The notes beneath the pieces were generated by a model that was not told where the DNA came from, ran no database searches, and saw nothing but the letters and a program-made list of their open reading frames with translations. A program made the position numbers and the translations under genes. Positions 15,997-24,501 of a DNA stretch of 64,000 bases are shown piece by piece. Origin of the DNA: JBASEY01 sp964404285 (GTDB lineage Bacteria; CSSED10-310); assembly GCA_964404285.1 (NCBI GenBank), contig CAYOJK010000007.1:1-64000 (forward strand). The letters run 5' to 3'. Each line of letters begins with the position of its first letter. Within the stretch, counting starts at the first letter, position 1.

Positions 15997-17576
15997 CTTG
16001 CATATTCCACTGATCTAGATTCACGGATTGCCGTCACTTTAATTTCACCTGGATATTCCAATTCCTGTTCAATACGTTTGGCGATATCCCGAGCCATCAA
16101 GGCCATTTCATGATCCGTTACATCTTCAGGAATAACAATGATTCTTATTTCCCGCCCTGCCTGTACGGCGAACGATTTTTCTACGCCCTTGAAAGAAGTC
16201 GATATTTCTTCCAATTTTTCCAATCTTTTCAGATAGGTTTCTAAAATTTCACGACGTGCGCCTGGTCGTGCTGCCGACAATGCATCCGCCGCCTGAATCA
16301 AAACAGCTTCTATCGTTGAAGGTGGTTCATCCCCATGGTGAGCGGCCATTGCTCGAACCACTTCTCTCGGTTCATTATATTTCTGTGCAATCTCAGCGCC
16401 TATAATAGCATGCGATCCTTCAATTTCATGATCGACTGCTTTACCTATATCGTGCAATAGGCCGGCACGTTTGGCCAGTTTGGTATTCACGCCCAACTCG
16501 GAAGCCATCATTCCCGCAATAAAAGCGACTTCTCGCGAATGCTGCAATACATTCTGGCCATAACTTGTTCGATATTTGAGTCGGCCCAATAACCGGATCA
16601 ATTCCGGCTTCAACCCCTGAACTCCCACCTCAAATGCCACCTGTTCACCTGCCTCACGAATTGACTTGTCAATATCTTTTTGAGCTTTTTCGACAATTTC
16701 CTCGATACGAGCTGGGTGAATACGTCCATCGGAGATTAGCCGGTTAAGCGCAGTCGCAGCTACTTCTCTGCGTATTGGATCGTGAGCCGAAACAATCACC
16801 GCTTCAGGTGTATCATCGATAATCAAATCGACACCTGTAGCTGCTTCCAGAGCACGAATATTTCGTCCCTCACGACCGATAATCCGACCTTTCATTTCAT
16901 CAGATGGAAGATTGACCACACTGACAGTGGTTTCACTGACAAAATCTGAAGCCATGCGTTGAATTGCCGTAGCAATAATTTCTTTGGCTTTCATTTCAGC
17001 TTGATCAGTTGCATCGTCAATAATCTTCTTAATTTGAGCTGCTGCATCTTTTCTTGCTTCACCCTCCATCCGTTGAATGATGATTTCTTTGGCTTGCTGT
17101 GGGGACAGAGCGGAGATACGCAAAAGCTCTGATTCCTGTTCACGAATGATGTCCTGCCGTTTTTTCTCAAGCTTATCGACACTTTTTTGGCGGTTGGAAA
17201 GCTCCTTGAGTTTGTGGTTATAGGTTCGTTCACGTTTGTCGAAAAGATTTTCTTTCCCCGCCAATATTTCTTCTCGTTTTAATAACCGGTCTTCCAGTCT
17301 TTGCAGTTCTGAATTTCGTTTTCGCGTTTCTCGATCCAGTTCTTTTAATTGTAAAATCGTGTTTTCTTTTGTTTCGACTTCAGCGTTCTGACGTATAACC
17401 TGCGCATCTGTTTCCGCTTTTTCAATCAGCTCTTTGGATTCTCGTTTTGCCGAAGAGAGCATTTTGCTGGATTTTGAGCGTGCAAGGAATAATTGAAAAA
17501 ACACACCTCCAACGACACCTAGAAGCAAAGCGCCGACACCGATACTGATACAAATAAACGGGCTTATAGCTCTCAC
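15993..17576 (-). CDS. rny: Ribonuclease Y
   Basis: Membrane-anchored endoribonuclease that begins mRNA decay. Its 527 residues show one N-terminal membrane helix (about 5-29), a long coiled coil (30-200), a KH domain with GRIIGREGRNIRALEAATGVDLIIDDTPE and an HD domain (LQHSREVAFIAGMMASELG, then AGLLHDIGKAVDHE with the HD pair) followed by AAHHGDEPPSTIEAVLIQAADALSAARPG. The start is uncertain: GTG at 17576 overlaps a GGGAGG that would suit a start about eight bases further on, where only ATA is in frame. The gene lies just downstream of 6S RNA, an arrangement seen in other bacteria. Confidence 0.96.
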   Translation of the reverse strand: MRAISPFICISIGVGALLLGVVGGVFFQLFLARSKSSKMLSSAKRESKELIEKAETDAQVIRQNAEVETKENTILQLKELDRETRKRNSELQRLEDRLLKREEILAGKENLFDKRERTYNHKLKELSNRQKSVDKLEKKRQDIIREQESELLRISALSPQQAKEIIIQRMEGEARKDAAAQIKKIIDDATDQAEMKAKEIIATAIQRMASDFVSETTVSVVNLPSDEMKGRIIGREGRNIRALEAATGVDLIIDDTPEAVIVSAHDPIRREVAATALNRLISDGRIHPARIEEIVEKAQKDIDKSIREAGEQVAFEVGVQGLKPELIRLLGRLKYRTSYGQNVLQHSREVAFIAGMMASELGVNTKLAKRAGLLHDIGKAVDHEIEGSHAIIGAEIAQKYNEPREVVRAMAAHHGDEPPSTIEAVLIQAADALSAARPGARREILETYLKRLEKLEEISTSFKGVEKSFAVQAGREIRIIVIPEDVTDHEMALMARDIAKRIEQELEYPGEIKVTAIRESRSVEYAR

Positions 17577-17668
17577 CTCCCATCAACAGCCATGATTTTG
17601 GCTGTTATCAAGATTCAGAGAGGCAGGTATTCAGAGCTGAATGAAGGCTGGAAGTGTGTTGAATGATG

Positions 17669-17684
17669 AAAAAAACCCTCCCGC
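17669..17684 (-). terminator. 6S RNA 3' end / intrinsic terminator-like U-run
   Basis: GCGGGAGGG closes the long 6S stem and is followed by TTTTTTT on the minus strand. Together they resemble an intrinsic terminator made from the RNA's own closing helix. Confidence 0.5.
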
Positions 17685-17861
17685 AAAATGCCGTGTGAGC
17701 AGGATCTATTGAACCTGTTTGCACAGGTGGGTGCCCCTAACAATACTTTTTTCGTCCTGATTAGTTCAGGCATGAAAGCCATATTGAAAAAAGAGCTCCC
17801 TTTATAAAGGTGTTGGCCCAACAAGCTCCAACTCATCACAAACACAGCAGGAGGGTCAATC
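17669..17861 (-). ncRNA. ssrS: 6S RNA
   Basis: The minus strand holds a ~190-nt stretch with a closing stem CCCTCCTGC (5' side, from 17855) pairing with GCGGGAGGG (3' side, 17684-17676), followed at once by a run of seven T. Inside are long imperfect arms and a central bubble as in 6S RNA, which mimics an open promoter and binds sigma-70 RNA polymerase. Recognisable internal parts include TGGGCCAACACCTTTATAAA, CATGCCTGAACTAATCAGG and CACCTGTGCAAACAGGT. The position between zapA and rny is the classic ssrS site. A covariance-model search would confirm ends. Confidence 0.8.
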
Positions 17862-17867
17862 TGAGAC

Positions 17868-17896
17868 ATTCTGCATATAAGCCACATAACCGTCAA
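17868..17896 (-). promoter_or_regulatory. Candidate 6S RNA promoter
   Basis: On the minus strand, TTGACG (17896-17891), a 17-base spacer and CAGAAT (17873-17868). Transcription would start near 17861, just where the 6S stem begins. Confidence 0.5.
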
Positions 17897-18036
17897 TTCT
17901 GATATGTGCAGAACTATAATCAGTTTGATCACCATTAAAATATCCATAATCGCCCTTTAACGCGGATCATTTAAAATTATCGCCTAACCGCCATTCCGGC
18001 TGAACAACCTTTCCTATCTGAACCAATTAATTTCAA

Positions 18037-18327
18037 TCAATCGTTTAGTTCAGCTTCAACCAATTTTAACAACAAATCCGATCGCTGTGCAACTAAATTA
18101 TAAATCGATTCCTGACGATCTGCATTTTCAGCGAAATTCAAAGCGGCAAGAATAGCGATTTTTGCAGTCGCCAGACCCGGATTCATCTCAGCAATCTGTC
18201 TCATTTTTTGATCGACTCGATTCGCTAACTCAAGCACTCTGTCCGGGTTATCTTCCGCGACAACGACATAATGGATTCCATAAATGTCGACCTGTACTCG
18301 CCGTTCAGATTTCCTTGAGTCAGTCAA
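18037..18327 (-). CDS. zapA: Cell division protein ZapA
   Basis: Promotes FtsZ bundling at midcell. The conserved ZapA region is clear: VQVDIYGIHYVVVAEDNPDRVLELANRVDQKM, then the long helix TAKIAILAALNFAENADRQES. The frame stays open upstream to an ATG at 18450, but that would overlap the coiled-coil gene by 127 bases and add 41 residues of low-complexity sequence. I prefer TTG at 18327, whose TTGA overlaps the upstream stop and gives 96 residues, the usual ZapA length. Start choice is an inference; the long form cannot be excluded. Confidence 0.85.
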   Translation of the reverse strand: MTDSRKSERRVQVDIYGIHYVVVAEDNPDRVLELANRVDQKMRQIAEMNPGLATAKIAILAALNFAENADRQESIYNLVAQRSDLLLKLVEAELND

Positions 18328-18644
18328 TTCTGAAGCGGGGGTTTCCCGTCCATATCCATCTGGAGTTCGTCGATCAACTCCAGAAGGTTCTCTATCGAAC
18401 CCGTTATCTGATCTCTGGTCGTTTTCAAATCCAGAACTTCCGTCTTCCACCGCTCCACCTCCGCTAACGCGTTTACACTGTTCGATCGCTCGAGCTCAAG
18501 TTGTTCTCGTAGATCGTCCATTTCTTGCTTTAACCGATTATTTACACGTTTCAGACCGGCAACATGGTTCAGTATCTGACGAATTCGTTTTTCCAAAAGG
18601 TCGAGTTTTTCTTGGAGTTCCGGTACGAACATATCAGTGTTCAT
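18324..18644 (-). CDS. ZapB-like coiled-coil protein upstream of zapA
   Basis: A 106-residue, nearly all-helical protein with heptad pattern (LQEKLDLLEKRIRQILNHV, LKRVNNRLKQEMDDLREQLE, then ITGSIENLLELIDELQ). It has no membrane segment. Small coiled-coil proteins of the ZapB/TIGR02449 kind often sit directly before zapA and help tie the Z-ring to other components. Position and character support that role, but sequence identity to true ZapB cannot be shown by eye. It lies between rplT and zapA in the same direction and overlaps the proposed zapA start by four bases. Confidence 0.65.
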   Translation of the reverse strand: MNTDMFVPELQEKLDLLEKRIRQILNHVAGLKRVNNRLKQEMDDLREQLELERSNSVNALAEVERWKTEVLDLKTTRDQITGSIENLLELIDELQMDMDGKPPLQN

Positions 18645-18665
18645 AACCGATCCTTTTCAAGTCGA

Positions 18666-19016
18666 TTACTGTCCTTTCACCATTTGGGTCAAAGCAGTAA
18701 ACGCTTCAGGTTCATGCATAGCTAGATCAGCAAGCGCTTTTCTGTCCAGATCGATGCCGGCATTTTTCAAACCGGAAATCAGTTGGCTATATGATATGCC
18801 ATTCAATCTGGCGCCTGCATTGATTCGCTGTATCCAAAGAGATCGGAACTGTCGTTTTTTCAACTTTCTCCCGACATAAGCATGTCTTCCGGCTTTATTT
18901 ACCGCTTCGATCGCTGAACGATAGGTCCGGGATTGTGATCCACGATAACCTTTAGCTAATTTTAATACTTTTCTATGGCGACGCCTTGACGTTACGCTAT
19001 TTTTTACCCGTGCCAT
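18666..19016 (-). CDS. rplT: 50S ribosomal protein L20
   Basis: Binds 23S rRNA and is needed for early 50S assembly. The 116-residue sequence has the typical start MARVKNSVTSRRRHRKVLKLAKGYRG, followed by RTYRSAIEAVNKAGRHAYVGRKLKKRQFRSLWIQRINA. It follows rpmI by 41 bases in the conserved infC-rpmI-rplT operon. In other bacteria L20 represses this operon by binding its mRNA; no such leader could be recognised here. Confidence 0.98.
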   Translation of the reverse strand: MARVKNSVTSRRRHRKVLKLAKGYRGSQSRTYRSAIEAVNKAGRHAYVGRKLKKRQFRSLWIQRINAGARLNGISYSQLISGLKNAGIDLDRKALADLAMHEPEAFTALTQMVKGQ

Positions 19017-19057
19017 CGTTTAATCCTCCGCCCGAATATCATAATTCATCACAACAG

Positions 19058-19255
19058 CTACTTATAAGGAATCAGTTTCTTGGTCAGTTGATGATCATTC
19101 TTGTGAACCAAGCCTGGTTTTCGAAGCTGTCGTTTACGTTTAGTCGATTTTTTGGTCAAAATATGACTTCGAAAAGCACTCGCTCTGCGCAGCTTACCTG
19201 TTCCAGTCGTCCGGAACCGCTTGGCTGCTCCCCTGTTTGTTTTAATTTTCGGCAT
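19058..19255 (-). CDS. rpmI: 50S ribosomal protein L35
   Basis: Small basic protein of the large ribosomal subunit, 65 residues. The characteristic MPKIKTNRGAAKRFRTTGTG start and SHILTKKSTKRKRQLRKPGL are present. An AAGAGG-like site precedes the ATG. It lies 61 bases after infC and 41 before rplT, in the standard order. Confidence 0.98.
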   Translation of the reverse strand: MPKIKTNRGAAKRFRTTGTGKLRRASAFRSHILTKKSTKRKRQLRKPGLVHKNDHQLTKKLIPYK

Positions 19256-19316
19256 TTCAAACCTCTTTTTCTTATTAAAAATTCATGTTAAATACGTTAT
19301 GGGTTCAAAGCGCCCA

Positions 19317-19829
19317 TCACTTTGGTGACAATAGCATAGTCATGTTACGTCCCTCAAGCAGTGGCTTACGATCTACCTTCGCAATCTCATCCATTTCTTC
19401 TGCGACCTTGTCAAGTATTTCCCGCCCTTTGTCCGTATGAGCCAATTCTCTACCCCGAAACATGATGGTCACTCTCACTTTCGCCCCTTTTTTCAAAAAT
19501 CGCTCAACATGATCTCTTTTAAAGTTATAATCATGAACATCGATTTTCGGCCTGAATTTGACCTCTTTGACTGTCGAACCCTTCTGTTTCTGTTTGCCGG
19601 AATCTCTTTTGGATTTCTGATACTTGTATTTACCATAATCCATTATTCGACAAACCGGAGGATCGGCATTCGGCGAAACTTCCACTAAATCCAGATCGTG
19701 TTCCCGAGCAAACTCTAAAGCCTCATTTCGGGAAATAATACCCAATTGGTTACCATCCGGGCCAATACACCTGACCTGCGGCGCCCTGATTTTTTCATTG
19801 ATGCGACATTCGTCTTTATTACCCTGCAT
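19317..19829 (-). CDS. infC: Translation initiation factor IF-3
   Basis: Binds the 30S subunit and checks start-codon/initiator-tRNA pairing. The protein has the N-domain motif RINEKIRAPQVRCIGPDG and the C-domain KEVKFRPKIDVHDYNFK with VRVTIMFRGRELAH. A frame opens earlier at an ATG at 19853, but GGGAGG at 19838-19833 points to the ATG at 19829 (170 residues) even though the gap of three bases is short. In many bacteria infC uses a rare start codon for self-control; none is evident, but the cramped spacing leaves the exact start open. First of infC-rpmI-rplT and downstream of thrS. Confidence 0.95.
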   Translation of the reverse strand: MQGNKDECRINEKIRAPQVRCIGPDGNQLGIISRNEALEFAREHDLDLVEVSPNADPPVCRIMDYGKYKYQKSKRDSGKQKQKGSTVKEVKFRPKIDVHDYNFKRDHVERFLKKGAKVRVTIMFRGRELAHTDKGREILDKVAEEMDEIAKVDRKPLLEGRNMTMLLSPK

Positions 19830-19906
19830 AGACCTCCCAAAGAAAAATTTCATTCAACTTGAAGAACGTTTTTATCAAACCCGATATCTTTCTCAGCATC
19901 ATATAT

Positions 19907-21838
19907 TTATTCCATTGCTTTCCGAGATATTTCATCATGGCATCTAGATAGAAAAGCATCCACATTCATCACGCCTAGATCACCTTCTTTACGATGCCGA
20001 ACCGAAATTTCACCAGATTCCTGCTCTTTAGCGCCTAAAACAAGCATATACGGAATTTTCATAGCCTGCGCTTCCCGTATTTTATAGCCAATTTTTTCGT
20101 TTCGCACATCGACTTCAATCCTCAGGCCAGCTTTTTCCAATCGATTTTTCAACTCATAAGCGCTATCCAACTGATGATCAGTGATAGGCAAAATAATAGC
20201 TTGAGTTGGCGCAAGCCACATGGGAAAGGCCCCACCAACATGTTCGATCAACCCACCAACAAACCGCTCCATTGATCCCAACACCGCTCGGTGTATCATA
20301 ATGACCTCATGCTCAGCATTGTCGGCGCCTATAAAAGTCACATCGAACCGTTTGGGCAGATTCAAATCTACCTGGATTGTCGGCCCTTGCCACTCTCGCC
20401 CCAAAGCATCCCGAAGCTTGACATCGATTTTAGGCGCATAAAAAACGCCTCCACCTTCATCGATCTGGTATGGTTTTCCCCATCTTTCAAGCGCATTTTT
20501 CAGCGCATCCGTCGCAACTCGCCACTCTTCTTCAGACCCCAGCGCTTTTTCCGGTCGAGTAGCTAAAAAAATCGTATATGTATAACCAAAAGCCGTCATA
20601 AGCGTATCGACTAGGTCGATAATGCCAAAAACTTCATCGGCTATCTGGTCCGGTGTGCAAAAAACATGGGCGTCGTCCTGAGTGAAACCCCGTACTCTCA
20701 ACATACCATGTAACGTGCCGCTACGCTCATACCTGTAAACAGTTCCCAACTCACAATATCGGATTGGAAGATCTCGATAACTGCGACGTTTGGTCTGATA
20801 GATTTTGATGTGTCCAGGACAGTTCATCGGTTTTAAATAGTACGGTTTATCATCGATTAACAATGGCGAATACATATTTTCAGCATAGTTTTCCAGATGT
20901 CCGGACGTCCGATAGACAACATCTTGAGCAATATGAGGTGTATATACAAAGTTATAACCACGCTTGATATGTTCTGCACGCCAAAATTCTTCGATCAGGT
21001 GACGAACCATCGCAAGCTTTGGATGCCAGAAAACCAGTCCTGCACCGACATCCTCATGAACAGAAAACAAATCCAGTTCCTTCGCAAGCCGTCGATGATC
21101 TCTCTGCTTGATTTTTTCCAGGTTCTCCAGATGAACTTTCAAATCCTCTGTATTCCAAAAAGCTGTGCCATATAAACGCTGTAATACAGCATTTCTTTCA
21201 TCACCACGCCAATATGCCGCCGCTGATGACAACAATTTAAAACTCTTTAACTGACCTGTATGCCGAAGATGAGGACCTCGACATAAATCCTCAAACTTGC
21301 CACTTCTATAAATAGAAATTACCGTTTCACCTTTTTCCGCCAGATCTCGGATCAGCTCAACTTTAAATGTCTCACCCTTCTCTTCAAAATAACGTATGGC
21401 GTCCTCTATCGGCATCTCAGTGCGTTCGAATACTCTATTCTCAGTCGCCAATTTATTCATGCATTTTTCGATCTGTTCCAGGTCTTCCGGTGAAAAGGGG
21501 CGAGATAGTTTGAAATCATAGTAAAATCCATCGTCAGTAGAGGGTCCAATACCAAGTATTGCGTCGGGAAAGACCTGTAACACGGCTTCAGCCATGACGT
21601 GAGAAGCGCTGTGGCGCAGAATCTCCAACCCCCTGGTGTCACCTGTAAATAAAAATTCCAACGATCCACCCGATAAAAGGGGCGCACGTAAATCCAGAAT
21701 CTCCCCATCGACGATTGCACCTATGATTATCTTTTTTTTCTGCGGGATAATCTTGTCAATCAAATCATCTACCAAAATTCCCGCTTGCACCTCGAAATTG
21801 CTACTATCAGGCAATTTGAGGCTGATCATTTCAGCCAT
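19907..21838 (-). CDS. thrS: Threonyl-tRNA synthetase
   Basis: Charges tRNA-Thr. It has 643 residues: TGS domain (1-62), editing/SAD domain with HSASHVMAEAVLQ (about 76-88) and a class II catalytic core with MNCPGHIKIYQ and RVRGFTQDDAHVFC. The class II motif 3 region holds HRAVLGSMERFVGGLIEH, and a C-terminal anticodon-binding domain ends the protein. AGGAG six bases before the ATG at 21838 supports the start. thrS-infC-rpmI-rplT is a classical order. About 170 bases separate it from the upstream tRNA-Val, with small inverted repeats between. Confidence 0.98.
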   Translation of the reverse strand: MAEMISLKLPDSSNFEVQAGILVDDLIDKIIPQKKKIIIGAIVDGEILDLRAPLLSGGSLEFLFTGDTRGLEILRHSASHVMAEAVLQVFPDAILGIGPSTDDGFYYDFKLSRPFSPEDLEQIEKCMNKLATENRVFERTEMPIEDAIRYFEEKGETFKVELIRDLAEKGETVISIYRSGKFEDLCRGPHLRHTGQLKSFKLLSSAAAYWRGDERNAVLQRLYGTAFWNTEDLKVHLENLEKIKQRDHRRLAKELDLFSVHEDVGAGLVFWHPKLAMVRHLIEEFWRAEHIKRGYNFVYTPHIAQDVVYRTSGHLENYAENMYSPLLIDDKPYYLKPMNCPGHIKIYQTKRRSYRDLPIRYCELGTVYRYERSGTLHGMLRVRGFTQDDAHVFCTPDQIADEVFGIIDLVDTLMTAFGYTYTIFLATRPEKALGSEEEWRVATDALKNALERWGKPYQIDEGGGVFYAPKIDVKLRDALGREWQGPTIQVDLNLPKRFDVTFIGADNAEHEVIMIHRAVLGSMERFVGGLIEHVGGAFPMWLAPTQAIILPITDHQLDSAYELKNRLEKAGLRIEVDVRNEKIGYKIREAQAMKIPYMLVLGAKEQESGEISVRHRKEGDLGVMNVDAFLSRCHDEISRKAME

Positions 21839-21966
21839 GAGTTACTCCTGTTCAAACGATTCACATTTTTAATAAAGATGCTTGTCTCCATAAACTCCAG
21901 CCGGCTCTTCACAATCTGCCGGCCTATAATAGCTCCTTTTGAACGAGCTTTTTCAGTCGGATGATC

Positions 21967-21993
21967 AATAACCCGGGTATCCCCCGGGTTATT
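21967..21993 (-). terminator. Strong hairpin after tRNA-Val
   Basis: A perfect 11-bp stem, AATAACCCGGG (21967-21977) and its complement (21983-21993), with a five-base loop. It sits 15 bases downstream of tRNA-Val on the minus strand. No T-run follows, so it may be a processing or partial terminator structure rather than a standard intrinsic terminator. Confidence 0.5.
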
Positions 21994-22007
21994 GTTATCC
22001 TTCATTA

Positions 22008-22079
22008 TAGGCGCGAGGGGGGTCGAACCCCTGGCCCCTTCCGCGTCAGAGAAGTGCTCTCCCACTGAGCTACGCGCCT
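22008..22079 (-). tRNA. tRNA-Val (anticodon GAC)
   Basis: A full cloverleaf on the minus strand: acceptor AGGCGCG/CGCGCCT, D arm GCTC/GAGC, anticodon stem CTTCT/GGAAG with loop CTGACGC (GAC) and T arm AGGGG-TTCGACC-CCCCT. The discriminator is A and the CCA end is not encoded. It reads codon GUC. A TTGACA/TATCTA promoter lies just upstream. Confidence 0.93.
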
Positions 22080-22111
22080 TCATTACCAGTCAGCAGGCCG
22101 ACCGAAGCAAA

Positions 22112-22140
22112 TAGATACACGTGTGAAGCGATCATGTCAA
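22112..22140 (-). promoter_or_regulatory. Sigma-70 promoter of tRNA-Val
   Basis: On the minus strand: TTGACA (22140-22135), 17-base spacer, TATCTA (22117-22112). Transcription would begin about 25 bases before the mature tRNA. Confidence 0.75.
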
Positions 22141-22199
22141 GACAATCCATGTTTTTTTTGTGCAGTCGCCTGAATAACCCCTAAAAAAGCCTTTCCGCA

Positions 22200-23135
22200 T
22201 TATTCCTTTTGTTTCCCTAATTTAGTAAAAGCTAAAGCCATAACTGCTAAAACAACAGCAATAATGGGAAATAATAACCATGAACTCCTGCTATCGCCCG
22301 AACTTCCAGCGCCACGCGGTTCACCATAGCGAGGATTTTCAAAACCACGGCCGACTCGAGCTTGCTTAACCGGCAAATCCGTATCCAAAGCCCGTTGCAA
22401 AGATGATGTGTCCTGAATAGGCGGTTCAACTTGTGGATCGCCCCAAAATAATTGATAGGATTCTTTTCCTTGAGCTTGAAAATATAACCTATACTGTGGT
22501 CCTGAATAAGATACTCCAACAATATTCAAAGGTTCAGAATCACCATCATCGATGACAATTCGATACTCCGGGCTTCGCATTTCTTCAACTGATACCAATA
22601 CATTTTTAAATTCAGCGCCATCTTGACCAAGATACTGGATACCAGTTTGAATCAAATCAACATATTGTTCACCCACCGTTTTTTGAACGGTAATAGGTTT
22701 TTCGATCGATGAGACGCTGGTTTCCAGCCGAAATGCAGTCACCGGTTCTTTATCTGTGAAAACAGAGATAATCGTCAAATTGTTTTCCTTATCAACAGAT
22801 ATCTCATATTTAGGGACGGGAGTAAAATCGGCGTTTTCATCTATTCGTTTGATAATTCGACTAATATCATTTTCTCGGGCATCGAACAGACGCACATCAC
22901 TGAAACCCAAGCCAGCGTATTTGTATATTTCACGATCAAATTTGATGAAGAGTATTTGATCTCCTTGGAAACTAGGTGTCTGAACGAGCTTAAAATATTT
23001 TAAGTTTGTTGGATAAATAGCTCCAAACGCGTTCGACATGGAGACCAGCGCCATTAAAACCAAAATCACACATATCGAATTTATTTTTACTTGTAATAAA
23101 ACTCGACACATTGATTGATTAGTTTTTTCCGACAT
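22200..23135 (-). CDS. Secreted membrane-anchored protein resembling DUF3999
   Basis: A 311-residue exported protein of unknown function. An N-terminal signal helix (about 18-39) ends near SNAFGA, and a single C-terminal helix (about 284-303, WLLFPIIAVVLAVMALAF) followed by KLGKQKE should anchor it with the bulk outside the cytoplasm. The early segment (FIKFDREIYKYAGLGFSDVRLFDARENDISRII) and the later YRLYFQAQGKESYQLFWGDP resemble DUF3999-type proteins, beta-rich and often near envelope genes. Before the last helix is a Gly/Ser/Arg-rich linker. It lies eight bases after the DUF1579-like gene and may be co-transcribed with it. Confidence 0.6.
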   Translation of the reverse strand: MSEKTNQSMCRVLLQVKINSICVILVLMALVSMSNAFGAIYPTNLKYFKLVQTPSFQGDQILFIKFDREIYKYAGLGFSDVRLFDARENDISRIIKRIDENADFTPVPKYEISVDKENNLTIISVFTDKEPVTAFRLETSVSSIEKPITVQKTVGEQYVDLIQTGIQYLGQDGAEFKNVLVSVEEMRSPEYRIVIDDGDSEPLNIVGVSYSGPQYRLYFQAQGKESYQLFWGDPQVEPPIQDTSSLQRALDTDLPVKQARVGRGFENPRYGEPRGAGSSGDSRSSWLLFPIIAVVLAVMALAFTKLGKQKE

Positions 23136-23142
23136 ATCTCGA

Positions 23143-23604
23143 TCAAACCTTCGCTCGAGTTAATTTGACTTCAATCGTTAAAAGTTCATCGCCATCCGGC
23201 GTTATACTGTAATTGATCAACTCCAAATGATTATCGTCCGGTGCACGAATAATCATTCTCCATCCCCAGCCGGGAGCTGAGGCAGTTGCATCTTGGCTCA
23301 GTAGATCGATCGTATCAGGCATAGAAAACCGACCTTTTAAAACCATGATGCCTGTCGATTTATGGAAAGAATCGACCCATGCAGCCTGGACATTTCCTTT
23401 TCCATAATCTGTTGTCAATAACAAGTGTCCTTCTTGGGGTTCCCCTTTCAACGACCATGAATATCCGATTATGGCGCTGCGACCCATCGCTGTTTCATTG
23501 ACATCAGCCGAAATATCGCTTTCACAAACGGATTTTCCCGGTGCCAGCCAAAGTTTTTTTATGCCGGTCCATTTTCCTTTAGACCTGCTTAGTAGAGTAT
23601 CCAT
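23143..23604 (-). CDS. DUF1579-like protein
   Basis: A 153-residue soluble protein without a signal. The pattern GKWTGIKKLWLAPG, then YSWSLKGEPQEGHLLL, AAWVDSFH and PGWGWRMIIRAPDD matches what I know of DUF1579, a small lipocalin-like beta-barrel family of unknown function. An unusually good ribosome-binding site (GAGGGAGG) precedes the ATG. It is directly upstream of the DUF3999-like gene. No ligand can be inferred. Confidence 0.6.
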   Translation of the reverse strand: MDTLLSRSKGKWTGIKKLWLAPGKSVCESDISADVNETAMGRSAIIGYSWSLKGEPQEGHLLLTTDYGKGNVQAAWVDSFHKSTGIMVLKGRFSMPDTIDLLSQDATASAPGWGWRMIIRAPDDNHLELINYSITPDGDELLTIEVKLTRAKV

Positions 23605-23732
23605 GTTTCCTCCCTCATCAATGGTTTTTCATACGTCAAAACAGCTAATCAACCCCACAAAATATCGTCTCAAGTTTTATCCAAGTTGATCGAGTTGTCA
23701 AATGAATATAAGCAAGATGCCAATCTGTGTTT

Positions 23733-24440
23733 TTAGTCAAGAAATCCTTTTTGAACAGATGACTTGGTAAAAAAATCAGCCGTAGCGTTAATTTCATTTA
23801 TCAATTCAGGACGTCGATCTTCCGGAGTTCCAGATAACACCTCGGTTGCAATGCATTTGGAAAAAGTTGCCGACGTCATATTTGAAACGACTTTTAAACC
23901 GTCTAAACTGGACAAATAATCAATTTTTTGCATGGGTGTCATAGCTTGATACTCTTCGTCTGTCGCTAAATGATAGGCCATCATTCCCGTCAACACATCA
24001 GCAATACCCGGCCACGACAAAGTTCCTTTTTTATGTAGGCTATGAATGATTTTACATTTCCCTTTAGAATCCGCGCTTATAGCTTCGGGAACTGTCGCTA
24101 GATACTGTACTGCAAGGTGTTTCTCTAATTCATACGTTGAAACGAGTTTTGTATATTTTCCACGAATTTCACCATATTTCGTCATCTGATCCTTAGGTGT
24201 CGCCTCCTTGACCAGCACATCCATTATCAGCCGTGTCATCAAATCAGAATTGATATCACTCGACGTGAACTCTTTACTTTCAAGCTTTTTATTGACCCAA
24301 TCCAGCCTGGCTTCAGGATCGGCTGCTGCAAATTCCGATATTTCCATCAGCTCCGAACCCTTTTTCCCTTCAGCCTGATGAACAAAAATAAGAACAACCA
24401 CCATTAATAAAATAGGTATTATCTTGCTCAGGTATTTCAT
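23733..24440 (-). CDS. Exported hypothetical protein
   Basis: Not recognised. It has 235 residues and begins with a clear signal peptide (MKYLSKIIPILLMVVVLIFVHQAEG). The mature part looks helical, with segments such as LDWVNKKLESKEFTSSDINS and AIEEL-free repeats of short helices, and no catalytic motif is visible. AAGGAGG seven bases before the ATG at 24440 fixes the start; a frame that opens at 24476 is not used. It stands between the UPF0316 gene and the DUF1579-like gene on the same strand, with gaps of 61 and 128 bases. Confidence 0.6.
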   Translation of the reverse strand: MKYLSKIIPILLMVVVLIFVHQAEGKKGSELMEISEFAAADPEARLDWVNKKLESKEFTSSDINSDLMTRLIMDVLVKEATPKDQMTKYGEIRGKYTKLVSTYELEKHLAVQYLATVPEAISADSKGKCKIIHSLHKKGTLSWPGIADVLTGMMAYHLATDEEYQAMTPMQKIDYLSSLDGLKVVSNMTSATFSKCIATEVLSGTPEDRRPELINEINATADFFTKSSVQKGFLD

Positions 24441-24501
24441 ACTAAAACCTCCTTGGAAAATATGATACGCTTTCATCAGTTCTTATACCAAATTATAACA
24501 G

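Noticed and set aside
17615..17947. Minus-strand frame of 110 codons between zapA and rny
   Set aside because: It coincides with the 6S RNA and its promoter; no ribosome-binding site or domain is seen.
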